Positions 15,452 through 22,937 of a stretch of DNA of 64,000 nt are shown one piece after another. Source of the stretch: JBLZUR01 sp048565625 (lineage in GTDB: Bacteria > Pseudomonadota > Alphaproteobacteria > Sphingomonadales > Sphingomonadaceae). The translations under genes were made by a program, and so were the position numbers. Each line of letters begins with the position of its first letter. Position 1 is the first letter of the stretch. Where the stretch lies: contig NZ_JBLZUR010000002.1 of the NCBI RefSeq assembly GCF_048565625.1, positions 2,790,001-2,854,000 of the forward strand, read 5' to 3'. The notes below the pieces were generated by a model that saw only the letters and a program-made list of their open reading frames with translations, made no database searches and was not told where the DNA came from.

Positions 15452-16527
15452 TATCCGCCGTCCCCAACGCCGTTCGCGCTGAGCCTGTCGAAGCGCCTGC
15501 ACAACGGCCTTCCCCAGCCCTTCGACAGGCTCAGGGCGAACGGCCGGGGAGTTCACGCCGCGCCTTTCTCGGCGGCGCGGCAGCGGCTACCCTCCTGCCC
15601 TTCCCCCACAGGGTTGCGGCGGAGGCCGGCTTGGACCTGACACCCGACCGCGAGGAGATGGTCCCCGTCCCCGGCAGCCGTGCCTATGTCCGCATCAACG
15701 GGGACCTCGCCGGCCCCCGCCCCCCCATCGTCTTCATCCACGGCGGCCCGGGCAGCGCCCACTGGTACTTCCTGAACGCGCTGCCCCTCGCCTCCGAACG
15801 CGCCGTCATCCTCTACGATCAGCTCGACAGCGGCCGCTCTGACACGCCGAACGACCCCGCCAACTGGCACGTCAGCCGCTTCGTTGACGAGCTGGAGGCG
15901 ATCCGCGCCCATCTCGGCGTCACCCGCTGGCACGTGCTGGGTGCCAGTTGGGGCGGCACGGTCGCGCTCGAATACGGCGCCCGGCGCCCGCCGCAGCTCG
16001 CCAGCCTGATCCTGCAATCGCCGCTGATCTCCACGGACCTCTGGCTGAAGGACGCCAGTATCCTGAAGGAGCGGATGCCGCCGGAGACCCGTGCGATGCT
16101 CGACCGCTGCGACGGTCCGAACCCCCCTCCCGCCGCCGGTTGCGAGGCGGCGACCGACGCCTTCTACGCGCGCCATGTTCGGATGCGCCCGCCCTCGCCT
16201 GCGATCGAGGCCTATCGCGCGGCCTTGCCCCGCAGCTTTTCTCCGGCGATCTACAACGCCATGTGGGGACGCGCCGAATTCACCGCGACCGGATCGCTGA
16301 AGGACTATGACGGACGGCCGCTGCTCGCCCGGCTCGACGGTCGCCGCACCCTGTTCGTCGCGGGCGAACATGACGAGGCGCGGCCGGAGACCGTCGCGGA
16401 TTTCGCAAGAGAGGTGCCGCATGCGTCGTTCGCGATGATCCCGGACGCCGCGCACAGCATCATGAACGACAACGGGCCCGCCTTTGTAGCCCGCCTGCGC
16501 CGCTGGTTTGCCGAGGTCGAGGCGTGA
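15448..16527 (+). CDS. Alpha/beta hydrolase, proline iminopeptidase-like, with repeat-encoded N-terminus
   Basis: The ATG at 15448 overlaps the aroA stop, giving 359 residues. Residues about 8-32 are encoded by a family C intergenic repeat and read AVRAEPVEAPAQ and LRQAQGERPG. Then comes a Tat-like leader (SSRRAFLGGAAAATLLP), VRINGDL, HGGPGSAHWYF, YDQLDSGRSD, the nucleophile elbow GASWGGTVALEYG, a cap domain, and catalytic Asp and His near VAGEHDEARPE and PDAAHSI. The cmk GTG overlaps its stop. Its closest relative here is the broken copy at 10218. How the Tat signal works behind a repeat-derived extension is unclear; no ATG lies between the repeat and SRR. Confidence 0.85.
   Translation: MISAVPNAVRAEPVEAPAQRPSPALRQAQGERPGSSRRAFLGGAAAATLLPFPHRVAAEAGLDLTPDREEMVPVPGSRAYVRINGDLAGPRPPIVFIHGGPGSAHWYFLNALPLASERAVILYDQLDSGRSDTPNDPANWHVSRFVDELEAIRAHLGVTRWHVLGASWGGTVALEYGARRPPQLASLILQSPLISTDLWLKDASILKERMPPETRAMLDRCDGPNPPPAAGCEAATDAFYARHVRMRPPSPAIEAYRAALPRSFSPAIYNAMWGRAEFTATGSLKDYDGRPLLARLDGRRTLFVAGEHDEARPETVADFAREVPHASFAMIPDAAHSIMNDNGPAFVARLRRWFAEVEA
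15471..15543. repeat. Family C inverted repeat lying inside a coding frame
   Basis: CGTTCGCGCTGAGCCTGTCG starts the left arm and CCTTCGACAGGCTCAGGGCG lies in the right arm, as in the intergenic copies. Here it falls within the open frame of the hydrolase, between its start codon and Tat motif. Confidence 0.8.
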
Positions 16528-17141
16528 GCCTGGTCATCGCCGTCGACGGCCCCGCCGCCTCCGGCAAGGGCACCATCGCCCGCGCACTCGCGCGTCATTA
16601 CGGGCTGCCGCATCTCGATACCGGCCTGCTCTATCGCGCGGTCGGAATTGCCGTGCTGCGCGCCGGCGGCGATCCGTCGGACGCCGCTTTCGCGGCCGGC
16701 CGATGCGCATTCGACGAGACGCTGCTGACCGATCCGGCGCTGAAGAGCGAAGAGGCGGGCAGCGCCGCCAGCCGCGTTTCCCCTCATCCGGCGGTCCGCG
16801 CCGCGCTCCTCGAACGCCAGCGCGCCTTTGCTGCCCAGCCCGGCGGCGCGATCCTCGACGGGCGCGACATCGGCACGGTGATCGCGCCGAACGCCACGGC
16901 GAAGCTCTTCGTCACCGCCCGGCCGGAGATCCGCGCCGAGCGCCGGCACCGCGAACTTTCGGGCATGGGCCTGGACACCAGCTTCGACGCCGTCCTCGCC
17001 GACATCCGCGCCCGCGACGAACGCGACAGCAATCGCGCGGCCTCTCCGCTCATACAGGCGGAGGACGCCGTCTTGTTGGATACCAGCGACATGGGCGTGG
17101 AAGCCGCGATCGTCGCGGCCATCGCGGCGGTCGGCCGCTAG
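16524..17141 (+). CDS. cmk: Cytidylate kinase
   Basis: A GTG overlaps the hydrolase stop; the 205-residue protein begins MSLVIAVDGPAASGKGTIAR with a P-loop at residues 9-16, followed by LPHLDTGLLYRAV, ILDGRDIGTVIAPNA and the RAERRHREL and RDERDSNRAASPL segments that bind the nucleotides. It phosphorylates CMP and dCMP. Its 3' end overlaps the convergent SGNH hydrolase gene by 4 bases, so the classical cmk-rpsA linkage is interrupted by opposite-strand genes. Confidence 0.96.
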   Translation: MSLVIAVDGPAASGKGTIARALARHYGLPHLDTGLLYRAVGIAVLRAGGDPSDAAFAAGRCAFDETLLTDPALKSEEAGSAASRVSPHPAVRAALLERQRAFAAQPGGAILDGRDIGTVIAPNATAKLFVTARPEIRAERRHRELSGMGLDTSFDAVLADIRARDERDSNRAASPLIQAEDAVLLDTSDMGVEAAIVAAIAAVGR

Positions 17142-17851
17142 GACTTCGGCGCGGCCCCGCTCGCCGCTGTCGTGGTGCGCGGCTGCGTCGGACCGGGCAT
17201 GGCGCCCAAATAGGCGTCCACGATCGTCGTCCACTTCTTGTATCCGGCCTGGTTCATGTGCAGGCCGTCACGACTGTAATATTGCGGGTCGGGCCGACCA
17301 TTGGCGCCCACCAGCGCACTGCCGACATCGAGGAAGTCGAAGTCGGTCGCCTTGGCGCGGATCATGTTGTTCGCCGCCGCCATCTGCGGCCAGAGTTCGA
17401 AGCGGGACGGGCTCGGCTTCATCGACAGGTAGACGATCCGCGCCTTGGGATTGTCCTCACGGATCTTGCCGAGCAGGGTCAGGACATCCTGCGCCACCTG
17501 GTCCGGCGCGGTGCCCGCCGCGATGTCGTTCTCGCCCACGTAAACGATCACCGCATCCGCATGATACCGCTTCACCACCTCCGGGTAGAAGTGCAGCACG
17601 TCCGGCGTGGTCGCACCGCCGAAGCCGCGGTTGATCGCGCGACGGCTGGGAAAGCTCGTATCCGTGTCCCACAGGCGGATGCTGGAACTGCCGACGAAAA
17701 GCGTCCGGCCGGGCGTTTGTCTCGCCGCATCGCGCGCGGCGAAGGCGGCGATCTCGGCGGAAAACCGGTCGAAGTTCAGCACCGGTGGCGGGGCGGCGAC
17801 AGCGGCGCCCGCCGACAGCGAAAGCAACAAGGCTGCGATCCGCCGGATCAT
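17138..17851 (-). CDS. SGNH/GDSL-family secreted hydrolase
   Basis: The 237-residue protein has a signal peptide (MIRRIAALLLSLSAGAAVAA). Block motifs follow: RTLFVGSSSIRLWD (GxSS nucleophile region), NRGFGGATTPDVL, VIVYVGENDIAAG (block III GxND-like), and DGLHMNQAGYKKW (block V DxxH). It is predicted to be an esterase or lipase in the periplasm; the substrate is unknown. The C-terminus is a low-complexity Pro/Thr/Ala tail. It overlaps cmk tail-to-tail by 4 bases. Confidence 0.88.
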   Translation of the reverse strand: MIRRIAALLLSLSAGAAVAAPPPVLNFDRFSAEIAAFAARDAARQTPGRTLFVGSSSIRLWDTDTSFPSRRAINRGFGGATTPDVLHFYPEVVKRYHADAVIVYVGENDIAAGTAPDQVAQDVLTLLGKIREDNPKARIVYLSMKPSPSRFELWPQMAAANNMIRAKATDFDFLDVGSALVGANGRPDPQYYSRDGLHMNQAGYKKWTTIVDAYLGAMPGPTQPRTTTAASGAAPKS

Positions 17852-17866
17852 CGTCAGCGGGTTCCG

Positions 17867-18064
17867 TTACCCTTTTCGATCCGTCAACACGGGTGATGTC
17901 CGCTCGACATCGCGGAAGTCGCGATCGGCCTCATCGATCGCGCGCAGCAGCTCGTTGAAGCAGGGCGTGGAATCGATCGGATAGGCTCGGTGAAATCCTT
18001 CTCCCAGAAGGGCGAGATCCCGGGCTGTCAGCAACCCCACTGCGATGATTTTCTCGTTTGTCAC
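17867..18064 (-). CDS. Conserved small protein of unknown function (65 aa)
   Basis: A GTG start follows GAGG by about 6 bases. The product (TNEKIIAVGLLTARDLALLG, then FHRAYPIDSTPCFNELLRAIDEADRD) is well composed for a soluble alpha-helical protein. I do not recognise a named family, though similar short proteins with a YPID-x-TPCF-x-ELL-x-AIDEAD pattern seem familiar from sphingomonads. It lies 15 bases upstream of the SGNH gene on the same strand and could be co-transcribed with it. Confidence 0.6.
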   Translation of the reverse strand: MTNEKIIAVGLLTARDLALLGEGFHRAYPIDSTPCFNELLRAIDEADRDFRDVERTSPVLTDRKG

Positions 18065-18405
18065 ACATCAACCTCACGCCACGCCTCTCGAACGCTCTTC
18101 CGCCGCGCTGGTGCCAAGACTTTGCGATGAAAGCGCCAGTTCCGCCGACCAGCATGGACCGGACCGCCCGCCGCCTTGCCCCTCCGGCTCGCGCCTGCTA
18201 AGGGCGCGGCCGTCCGGCGGGCCAGGCTCGCGGCGGGTCGGCGCGGGATCTCGGTCCACGCGCCCTTTTCGCTTTATGGCGCATCGCCCTGCCGCAAGCC
18301 CGGTTCATCGGATGTCGCGCACCGCATGGGGCGGGTGCGACGGTTCGGCTAGAAGACCGCCGGATACAACCGGCCGGCCGGAATAGAGTTAGGATACACA
18401 TCTTT
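18065..18405. other. Gap upstream of rpsA
   Basis: These 341 bases separate the divergent 65-aa gene and rpsA, so they should carry both promoters and the rpsA leader. I see no convincing gene, tRNA or repeat. The bases just before the rpsA start (GAATAGAGTTAGGATACACATCTTT) are AT-rich and contain only a weak AGGA. Confidence 0.4.
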
Positions 18406-20115
18406 ATGGCCACTGCGGCAAATCCCACCCGCGACGATTTCGCGGCACTTCTCGATGAGGCTCTGGGTCAGGGCGACGGCTTCGAAGGCCGCGTCGTCAC
18501 CGGCACCGTGACCGCCATCGAAAACGACATGGCGATTATCGACGTCGGGCTGAAGTCCGAAGGCCGCGTGCCGCTGCGCGAGTTCGCCGCCCCCGGTGCC
18601 AAGGCCGAGCTGTCCGTCGGCGACAAGGTCGAGGTCTTCGTCGACCGCGTCGAGAACGTGCATGGCGAAGCGATGCTGTCGCGCGACCGCGCCCGCCGCG
18701 AAGCCGCCTGGGACAAGCTTGAGGTCGAATTCACCGCCGGCAACCGTGTCGATGGCGTGATCTTCAGCCGCGTGAAGGGTGGCTTCACTGTCGACCTCGA
18801 CGGTGCCGTGGCCTTCCTGCCCGGCAGCCAGGTCGACATCCGCCCGGTCCGCGACGTCACCCCGCTGATGGGCATGCCGCAGCCGTTCCAGATCCTGAAG
18901 ATGGACCGCCGCCGCGGCAACATCGTCGTGTCGCGCCGCGCCGTTCTGGAAGAGACCCGCGCCGAGCAGCGCACCGGCCTGATCCAGAGCCTAGCCGAGG
19001 GTCAGATCATCGACGGCGTGGTGAAGAACATCACCGACTACGGCGCCTTTGTCGATCTCGGCGGCATCGACGGCCTGCTGCACGTCACCGATCTCAGCTA
19101 CAAGCGCGTCAATCACCCGTCGGAGATGATCAACATCGGCGACACGGTGAAGGTGCAGATCATCCGCATCAACAAGGACACGCAGCGCATCTCGCTCGGC
19201 ATGAAGCAGCTCGAGAGCGATCCTTGGGAGGGTGCGGAAGCCAAGTACCCGATCGGCGCGAAGTTCTCGGGCCGGGTCACCAACATCACCGAATACGGCG
19301 CCTTCGTGGAGCTGGAAGCCGGGATCGAGGGCCTCGTCCACGTCTCCGAAATGTCCTGGACCAAGAAGAACGTCCACCCGGGCAAGATCGTCTCGACCAG
19401 CCAAGAAGTCGACGTCGTCATCCTGGAGGTCGATGCCGACAAGCGTCGCATCAGCCTCGGCCTCAAGCAGGCCCAGCAGAACCCGTGGGAGGCCTTCGCC
19501 GAGCAGCACCCGGTCGGCTCGACCGTCGAGGGTGAGGTCAAGAACGCTACCGAATTCGGCCTGTTCATCGGTCTCGACGGCGATGTCGACGGCATGGTCC
19601 ATATGTCGGACATCGCCTGGGGCGTGTCGGGCGAGGACGCGCTCAACCTCCACCACAAGGGCGAGACCGTCTCCGCGCAGGTCCTGGACGTCGATGTCGA
19701 GAAGGAGCGCATCTCGCTCGGCATCAAGCAGCTCGAGCGTGGCGGCGTGTCCGCGGCGACCGGCGGTGCCTCGGGCGGCCTGAACAAGAACGCGATCGTC
19801 ACCGTGACGGTCATGGCCGTCACCGACGGCGGGCTTGAGGTTCAGGCCGGCGACGATGGCGCGATCGGCTTCATCAAGCGCAGCGACCTCGGCCGCGACC
19901 GCGACGAGCAGCGTCCGGAGCGCTTCCAGGTCGGGCAGAAGTTCGACGCGATGGTGTCCGGCTTCGACCGTTCCAAGAAGCCGACCTTCTCGATCAAGGC
20001 GATGCAGCTCGCCGAGGAGAAGCAGGCCGTTCAGCAGTACGGTTCGTCCGACTCGGGCGCCTCGCTCGGCGACATCCTCGGCGCCGCGCTCAACAAGGCG
20101 CGCGAAGAGCGTTAA
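18406..20115 (+). CDS. rpsA: 30S ribosomal protein S1
   Basis: The 569-residue protein has six S1 RNA-binding domains. The first two are divergent (GRVVTGTVTAIENDMAIIDVG; GNRVDGVIFSRVKGGFTVDLDG). Four are canonical with the pattern G-x-V-x-x-x-x-x-YGAFV-x-L (for example VVKNITDYGAFVDLGG, RVTNITEYGAFVELEAG, EVKNATEFGLFIGLDG), each followed by KRISLGLKQ-like ends. S1 anchors mRNAs with weak Shine-Dalgarno sequences on the 30S subunit. ihfB follows after a terminator, as in many proteobacteria. Confidence 0.98.
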   Translation: MATAANPTRDDFAALLDEALGQGDGFEGRVVTGTVTAIENDMAIIDVGLKSEGRVPLREFAAPGAKAELSVGDKVEVFVDRVENVHGEAMLSRDRARREAAWDKLEVEFTAGNRVDGVIFSRVKGGFTVDLDGAVAFLPGSQVDIRPVRDVTPLMGMPQPFQILKMDRRRGNIVVSRRAVLEETRAEQRTGLIQSLAEGQIIDGVVKNITDYGAFVDLGGIDGLLHVTDLSYKRVNHPSEMINIGDTVKVQIIRINKDTQRISLGMKQLESDPWEGAEAKYPIGAKFSGRVTNITEYGAFVELEAGIEGLVHVSEMSWTKKNVHPGKIVSTSQEVDVVILEVDADKRRISLGLKQAQQNPWEAFAEQHPVGSTVEGEVKNATEFGLFIGLDGDVDGMVHMSDIAWGVSGEDALNLHHKGETVSAQVLDVDVEKERISLGIKQLERGGVSAATGGASGGLNKNAIVTVTVMAVTDGGLEVQAGDDGAIGFIKRSDLGRDRDEQRPERFQVGQKFDAMVSGFDRSKKPTFSIKAMQLAEEKQAVQQYGSSDSGASLGDILGAALNKAREER

Positions 20116-20122
20116 GGGTACT

Positions 20123-20154
20123 GGCCCCGCCCGTTCATCGGGCGGGGCCGTTTC
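20123..20154 (+). terminator. Rho-independent terminator after rpsA
   Basis: GGCCCCGCCCG-TTCAT-CGGGCGGGGCC forms an 11-bp perfect hairpin (20123-20149) followed by GTTTCG, 7 bases after the rpsA stop. The T tract is short. Confidence 0.8.
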
Positions 20155-20258
20155 GCTGGCGCAATCTGTTGCAATGCCGCAAGAGCATTGATCTAGGTTT
20201 TCGATTCGCGTTATCGACAGGCATCTGCGGTGTACCGCGGACATCAAGGGGGCAAGCC

Positions 20259-20537
20259 GTGATCCGGTCGGAGCTGGTTCAGCTGATCGCTAAGGACAAT
20301 CCTGATCTGTCGATCAAGGATGTCGAGCGGCTCGTGACGATCTTCTTCGACGCGATCATCGCCCAGCTGGCGAGCGGCGGCCGTGTCGAGCTTCGCGGCT
20401 TCGGCACTTTCACCACCCGCGCCCGTTCCGCCCGCGTCGGCCGCAATCCGCGCACCGGTGACGCCGTCGATGTCGACGCGAAGCGCGTGCCTTATTTCAA
20501 GCCCGGCAAGGAAATGCGCGCCCGCCTCAACGTCTGA
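20259..20537 (+). CDS. ihfB: Integration host factor subunit beta
   Basis: A GTG at 20259 with AAGGGGG upstream begins MIRSELVQLIAKDNPDLSIKD and gives 92 residues, the normal length. The DNABII signature is present: RVELRGFGTF, then RSARVGRNPRTGDAVDV and KRVPYFKPGKEMRARL. IHF-beta pairs with IHF-alpha to bend DNA. The open frame extends upstream to 20169, but that part is not IHF. A tRNA-Leu gene starts 24 bases downstream. Confidence 0.96.
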   Translation: MIRSELVQLIAKDNPDLSIKDVERLVTIFFDAIIAQLASGGRVELRGFGTFTTRARSARVGRNPRTGDAVDVDAKRVPYFKPGKEMRARLNV

Positions 20538-20561
20538 GGCTATCACGTCCACGTCACTCCG

Positions 20562-20647
20562 GCGGGCGTGGCGAAACCGGTAGACGCAGCAGACTTAAAA
20601 TCTGCTTTCCCATGGAAGTGCGGGTTCGAGTCCCGCCGCCCGCACCA
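20562..20647 (+). tRNA. tRNA-Leu (anticodon UAA)
   Basis: The sequence is a class II tRNA with a long variable arm. The acceptor GCGGGCG pairs with CGCCCGC, then A and encoded CCA. The anticodon arm CAGAC-TTAAAAT-CTG has anticodon TAA, and the T arm is GCGGG-TTCGAGT-CCCGC. Confidence 0.96.
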
Positions 20648-20664
20648 TTTACGACGTCAGCGAC

Positions 20665-21168
20665 TTAGCCGTCCGGCCGCGCCAGCACCCGCTCGACCTC
20701 CAGCGCGAGCATCTGCAGGTCGTAGATCTTGTCCGCGCGCTCGCGCGGCTCGGTGTCGATGACGCAAAGCGCGCCCAGCGCATATCCAGATTGCCCGATC
20801 AGCGGCACGCCCGCGTAGAAGCGGATATGCGGCGCGCCCTCCACCAGCGGATTGTGGACGAACCGCTCGTCCTTGCACGCGTCCGGCACGATCAGCGGCT
20901 CGCCCGGCCTGTGGATCGCATGGGCGCAGAAAGAACTCGAGCGATCCGTCTCCTCGGGCTTCAGCCCGACGCGCGCCGCAAACCACTGGCGGTTCCGATC
21001 GATGATCGAGATCGCGGCGATCGGAGCCTCGAAGACGCGGGCCGCGCGGTCGACGATCCGCTGCAGGGCGGCGTCCCCGCCCCGTTCCAATACCCGCGAT
21101 CCTTCGACCGCCGCCTGTCGTTCCGCCTCGTTGGCGGGAAGGGACGCTCCGCACGCTAGCTCGTACAT
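20665..21168 (-). CDS. GAF domain-containing protein
   Basis: The 167-residue protein is essentially one GAF domain: ALQRIVDRAARVFEAPIAAI and SIIDRNRQWFAARVGL, the SSSFCAHAIHRPGEPLIVPD stretch, DERFVHNPLV, RFYAGVPLIGQSGYALGALC and VIDTEPRER. This FCAHAI...V-x-D pattern is typical of stand-alone GAF proteins or of N-terminal sensors of signalling enzymes, but no output domain follows. It may bind a small ligand. It is convergent with the tRNA-Leu gene. Confidence 0.85.
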   Translation of the reverse strand: MYELACGASLPANEAERQAAVEGSRVLERGGDAALQRIVDRAARVFEAPIAAISIIDRNRQWFAARVGLKPEETDRSSSFCAHAIHRPGEPLIVPDACKDERFVHNPLVEGAPHIRFYAGVPLIGQSGYALGALCVIDTEPRERADKIYDLQMLALEVERVLARPDG

Positions 21169-21303
21169 CTTGATGTAGATTACTCTATTACGATCGGGTC
21201 AGTCTTCGCGCGGCTCAATGGCGATTTCAAGCGAATGCTGGATCGGGGCCGATCCGTTTCGGGGGGATCACGGAAAGCCGAGGATTTTTCGGATCAGCAA
21301 CGA

Positions 21304-22014
21304 TCAAGCGCCTTGCTGCCCGAGCATCTCCTCGACCCATTCCGGCACGATTTCCGTCGCCCGCCCGAGTCGCGACTCGGCGAAGAAATAGCTTCCAGCC
21401 GACGGTTCGAGGTTCAGCTCCAGCGTCTCGGCGCCATAATGCCGCGCGGTCTGCACGAAGCCTGCCGCCGGATAGACCGCGCCAGACGTGCCGATCGAGA
21501 CGAACAAATCGGCCTCAGCCAGCGCCGCCTCGATCCGCTCCATCTCGTACGGCATCTCACCGAAGAACACGATGTCGGGACGAAGACTGTCCGCCGCTTC
21601 GCAAGCCCCGCATCCGGGCCGATGCCCCATCGGCCCGCTCCACGCCTGCCGATCGCCGCACGCCGCGCACAGGGCCGACAGCAGCGCGCCATGCATATGC
21701 AGGATCCGTTTCGCCCCGGCCCGCTCGTGCAGGTCATCGACGTTCTGGGTCACGATCAGCAGCCCGCCGGGCCATTCCGCATCCAGCCGCGCCAGCGCCC
21801 GATGCGCCGCATTCGGCTCCACCGTCGCCAGAGCCGCGCGCCGCGCATCGTAGAACCGATGGACTGTCTCCGGATCGCGCGCCAACGCCTCGGGCGTACA
21901 CACGTCCTCGACGCGGTGGCCTTCCCACAGGCCGCCCGGTCCCCGGAAGGTTGCGAGGCCACTCTCCGCCGAAAGCCCCGCGCCGGTCAGGATGACGATG
22001 TTGCGGACCTCCAC
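21304..22014 (-). CDS. cobB: NAD-dependent protein deacylase, sirtuin class III (CobB-like)
   Basis: A GTG start 5 bases after the hisI stop gives 236 residues beginning MEVRNIVILTGAGLSAESG. Sirtuin motifs are complete: GAGLSAESGLATFRG (NAD), TQNVDDLHERAG, catalytic His in HMHG, a four-cysteine zinc module (CAAC and CGAC), PDIVFFGE and SIGTSGAVYPAA. The FYDARR segment supplies the Tyr-x-x-Arg typical of class III enzymes that remove succinyl or malonyl groups. The GTG is chosen because the open frame further upstream overlaps hisI and is unrelated. It is coupled to hisI in one operon. Confidence 0.92.
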   Translation of the reverse strand: MEVRNIVILTGAGLSAESGLATFRGPGGLWEGHRVEDVCTPEALARDPETVHRFYDARRAALATVEPNAAHRALARLDAEWPGGLLIVTQNVDDLHERAGAKRILHMHGALLSALCAACGDRQAWSGPMGHRPGCGACEAADSLRPDIVFFGEMPYEMERIEAALAEADLFVSIGTSGAVYPAAGFVQTARHYGAETLELNLEPSAGSYFFAESRLGRATEIVPEWVEEMLGQQGA

Positions 22015-22019
22015 CGCGT

Positions 22020-22385
22020 TCAGCCCTCGTCGCGGACCAGCCGCCCGCCCTCGATCCGGCGATAGAAGCAGCTGCGCTCGCCGGTATGGCAGGCCGGCCC
22101 CGCCGGCGCGACCTTCAGCCAGATCGCGTCCTGGTCGCAGTCGATCCGCATCTCCCGCACGGACAGGACGTGGCCCGAACTCTCGCCCTTCTTCCACAGC
22201 CGCCCGCGCGATCGCGAGAAGAACCACGCCTCCCCGCTCTCGATCGTCCTGGCCAAAGCCTCTGCGTTCATATGCGCGAGCATCAGCAGCTCGCCCGTCG
22301 CATGATCCGTCGCGACCGCGGTGACGAGCCCCGCTGCGTCGAATTTCGGCTGAAGGGTCGTACCCTGCTCGCGATCGTCGGCCAT
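22020..22385 (-). CDS. hisI: Phosphoribosyl-AMP cyclohydrolase
   Basis: From the ATG at 22385 (MADDREQGTTLQPKFDAAG) the protein has 121 residues. The family motifs are intact: MLAHMNAEALARTIESGEAWFFSRSR, LWKKGESSGH, the metal-binding DCDQDAIW, and GPACHTGERSCFYR with its zinc cysteines. It opens the purine ring of PR-AMP in histidine synthesis. It is a separate single-domain HisI rather than a HisIE fusion, as usual in alphaproteobacteria. Other his genes are not in the window. Confidence 0.96.
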   Translation of the reverse strand: MADDREQGTTLQPKFDAAGLVTAVATDHATGELLMLAHMNAEALARTIESGEAWFFSRSRGRLWKKGESSGHVLSVREMRIDCDQDAIWLKVAPAGPACHTGERSCFYRRIEGGRLVRDEG

Positions 22386-22480
22386 GGCCCGGCCTAGCCG
22401 GATGCACCGTGTCATCCAACCGCCGAAATGACGGCTCCAATCCCCGCTCCGCTCGTTTCCCGCTTGAAAGGAGCCCTCCC

Positions 22481-22756
22481 ATGACTGACCAGACCGAAAA
22501 GCGCCCGCACCCTGCCGAGGCCGGCGGCCCGCTCCACACCGATCGTCCCGCCGACGCGCGGACCGACACGCCGGGCCTTGGCGTCGGCGGCGCGGGCAGT
22601 GCCAACAACGTGGACGAATTCTATCCCAGCAGCGGCGACGAACCGGCAAAGCCCGAGACCGGCGGGCGCAAGACCGACCTCGACGATCCCGGCACCTTCG
22701 CGGGGACTGCGGGCACGGGCGGCGACAACAAGGTGCAGGACGACATCGTGCGCTGA
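22481..22756 (+). CDS. Hydrophilic, probably disordered protein (91 aa), unknown function
   Basis: AAAGGAG lies 8 bases before the ATG at 22481. The product (MTDQTEKRPHPAEAGGPLHT, then PGLGVGGAGSANNVDEFYPS) is rich in Gly, Asp, Pro and Thr, with no hydrophobic core, ending in GDNKVQDDIVR. The good ribosome binding site and protein-like composition support it as real. No family is recognised. Confidence 0.55.
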   Translation: MTDQTEKRPHPAEAGGPLHTDRPADARTDTPGLGVGGAGSANNVDEFYPSSGDEPAKPETGGRKTDLDDPGTFAGTAGTGGDNKVQDDIVR

Positions 22757-22777
22757 GTACGCCACCTGCTCCCACGC

Positions 22778-22848
22778 CGTTCGGGCTGAGCCTGTCGAAG
22801 CCCTAGCGCCACCGTAGCGCTGGCCCTTCGACAGGCTCAGGGCGAACG
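22778..22848. repeat. Family C inverted repeat
   Basis: CGTTCGGGCTGAGCCTGTCG starts the left arm; CCCTTCGACAGGCTCAGGGC lies in the right arm. It sits between the 91-aa gene and purF, within a 181-base gap. Confidence 0.8.
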
Positions 22849-22937
22849 CCGGGGACTCCCGTGCACCCTCCCCCGCCACCCACCAATATGACGGTTCGGC
22901 GACAAGGGAGGGCGACAAACCGCCATCTTGTCCCTAT

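Noticed and set aside
13991..15556. 521-codon minus-strand frame across aroA
   Set aside because: aroA on the plus strand has all family motifs; this frame is its antisense shadow.
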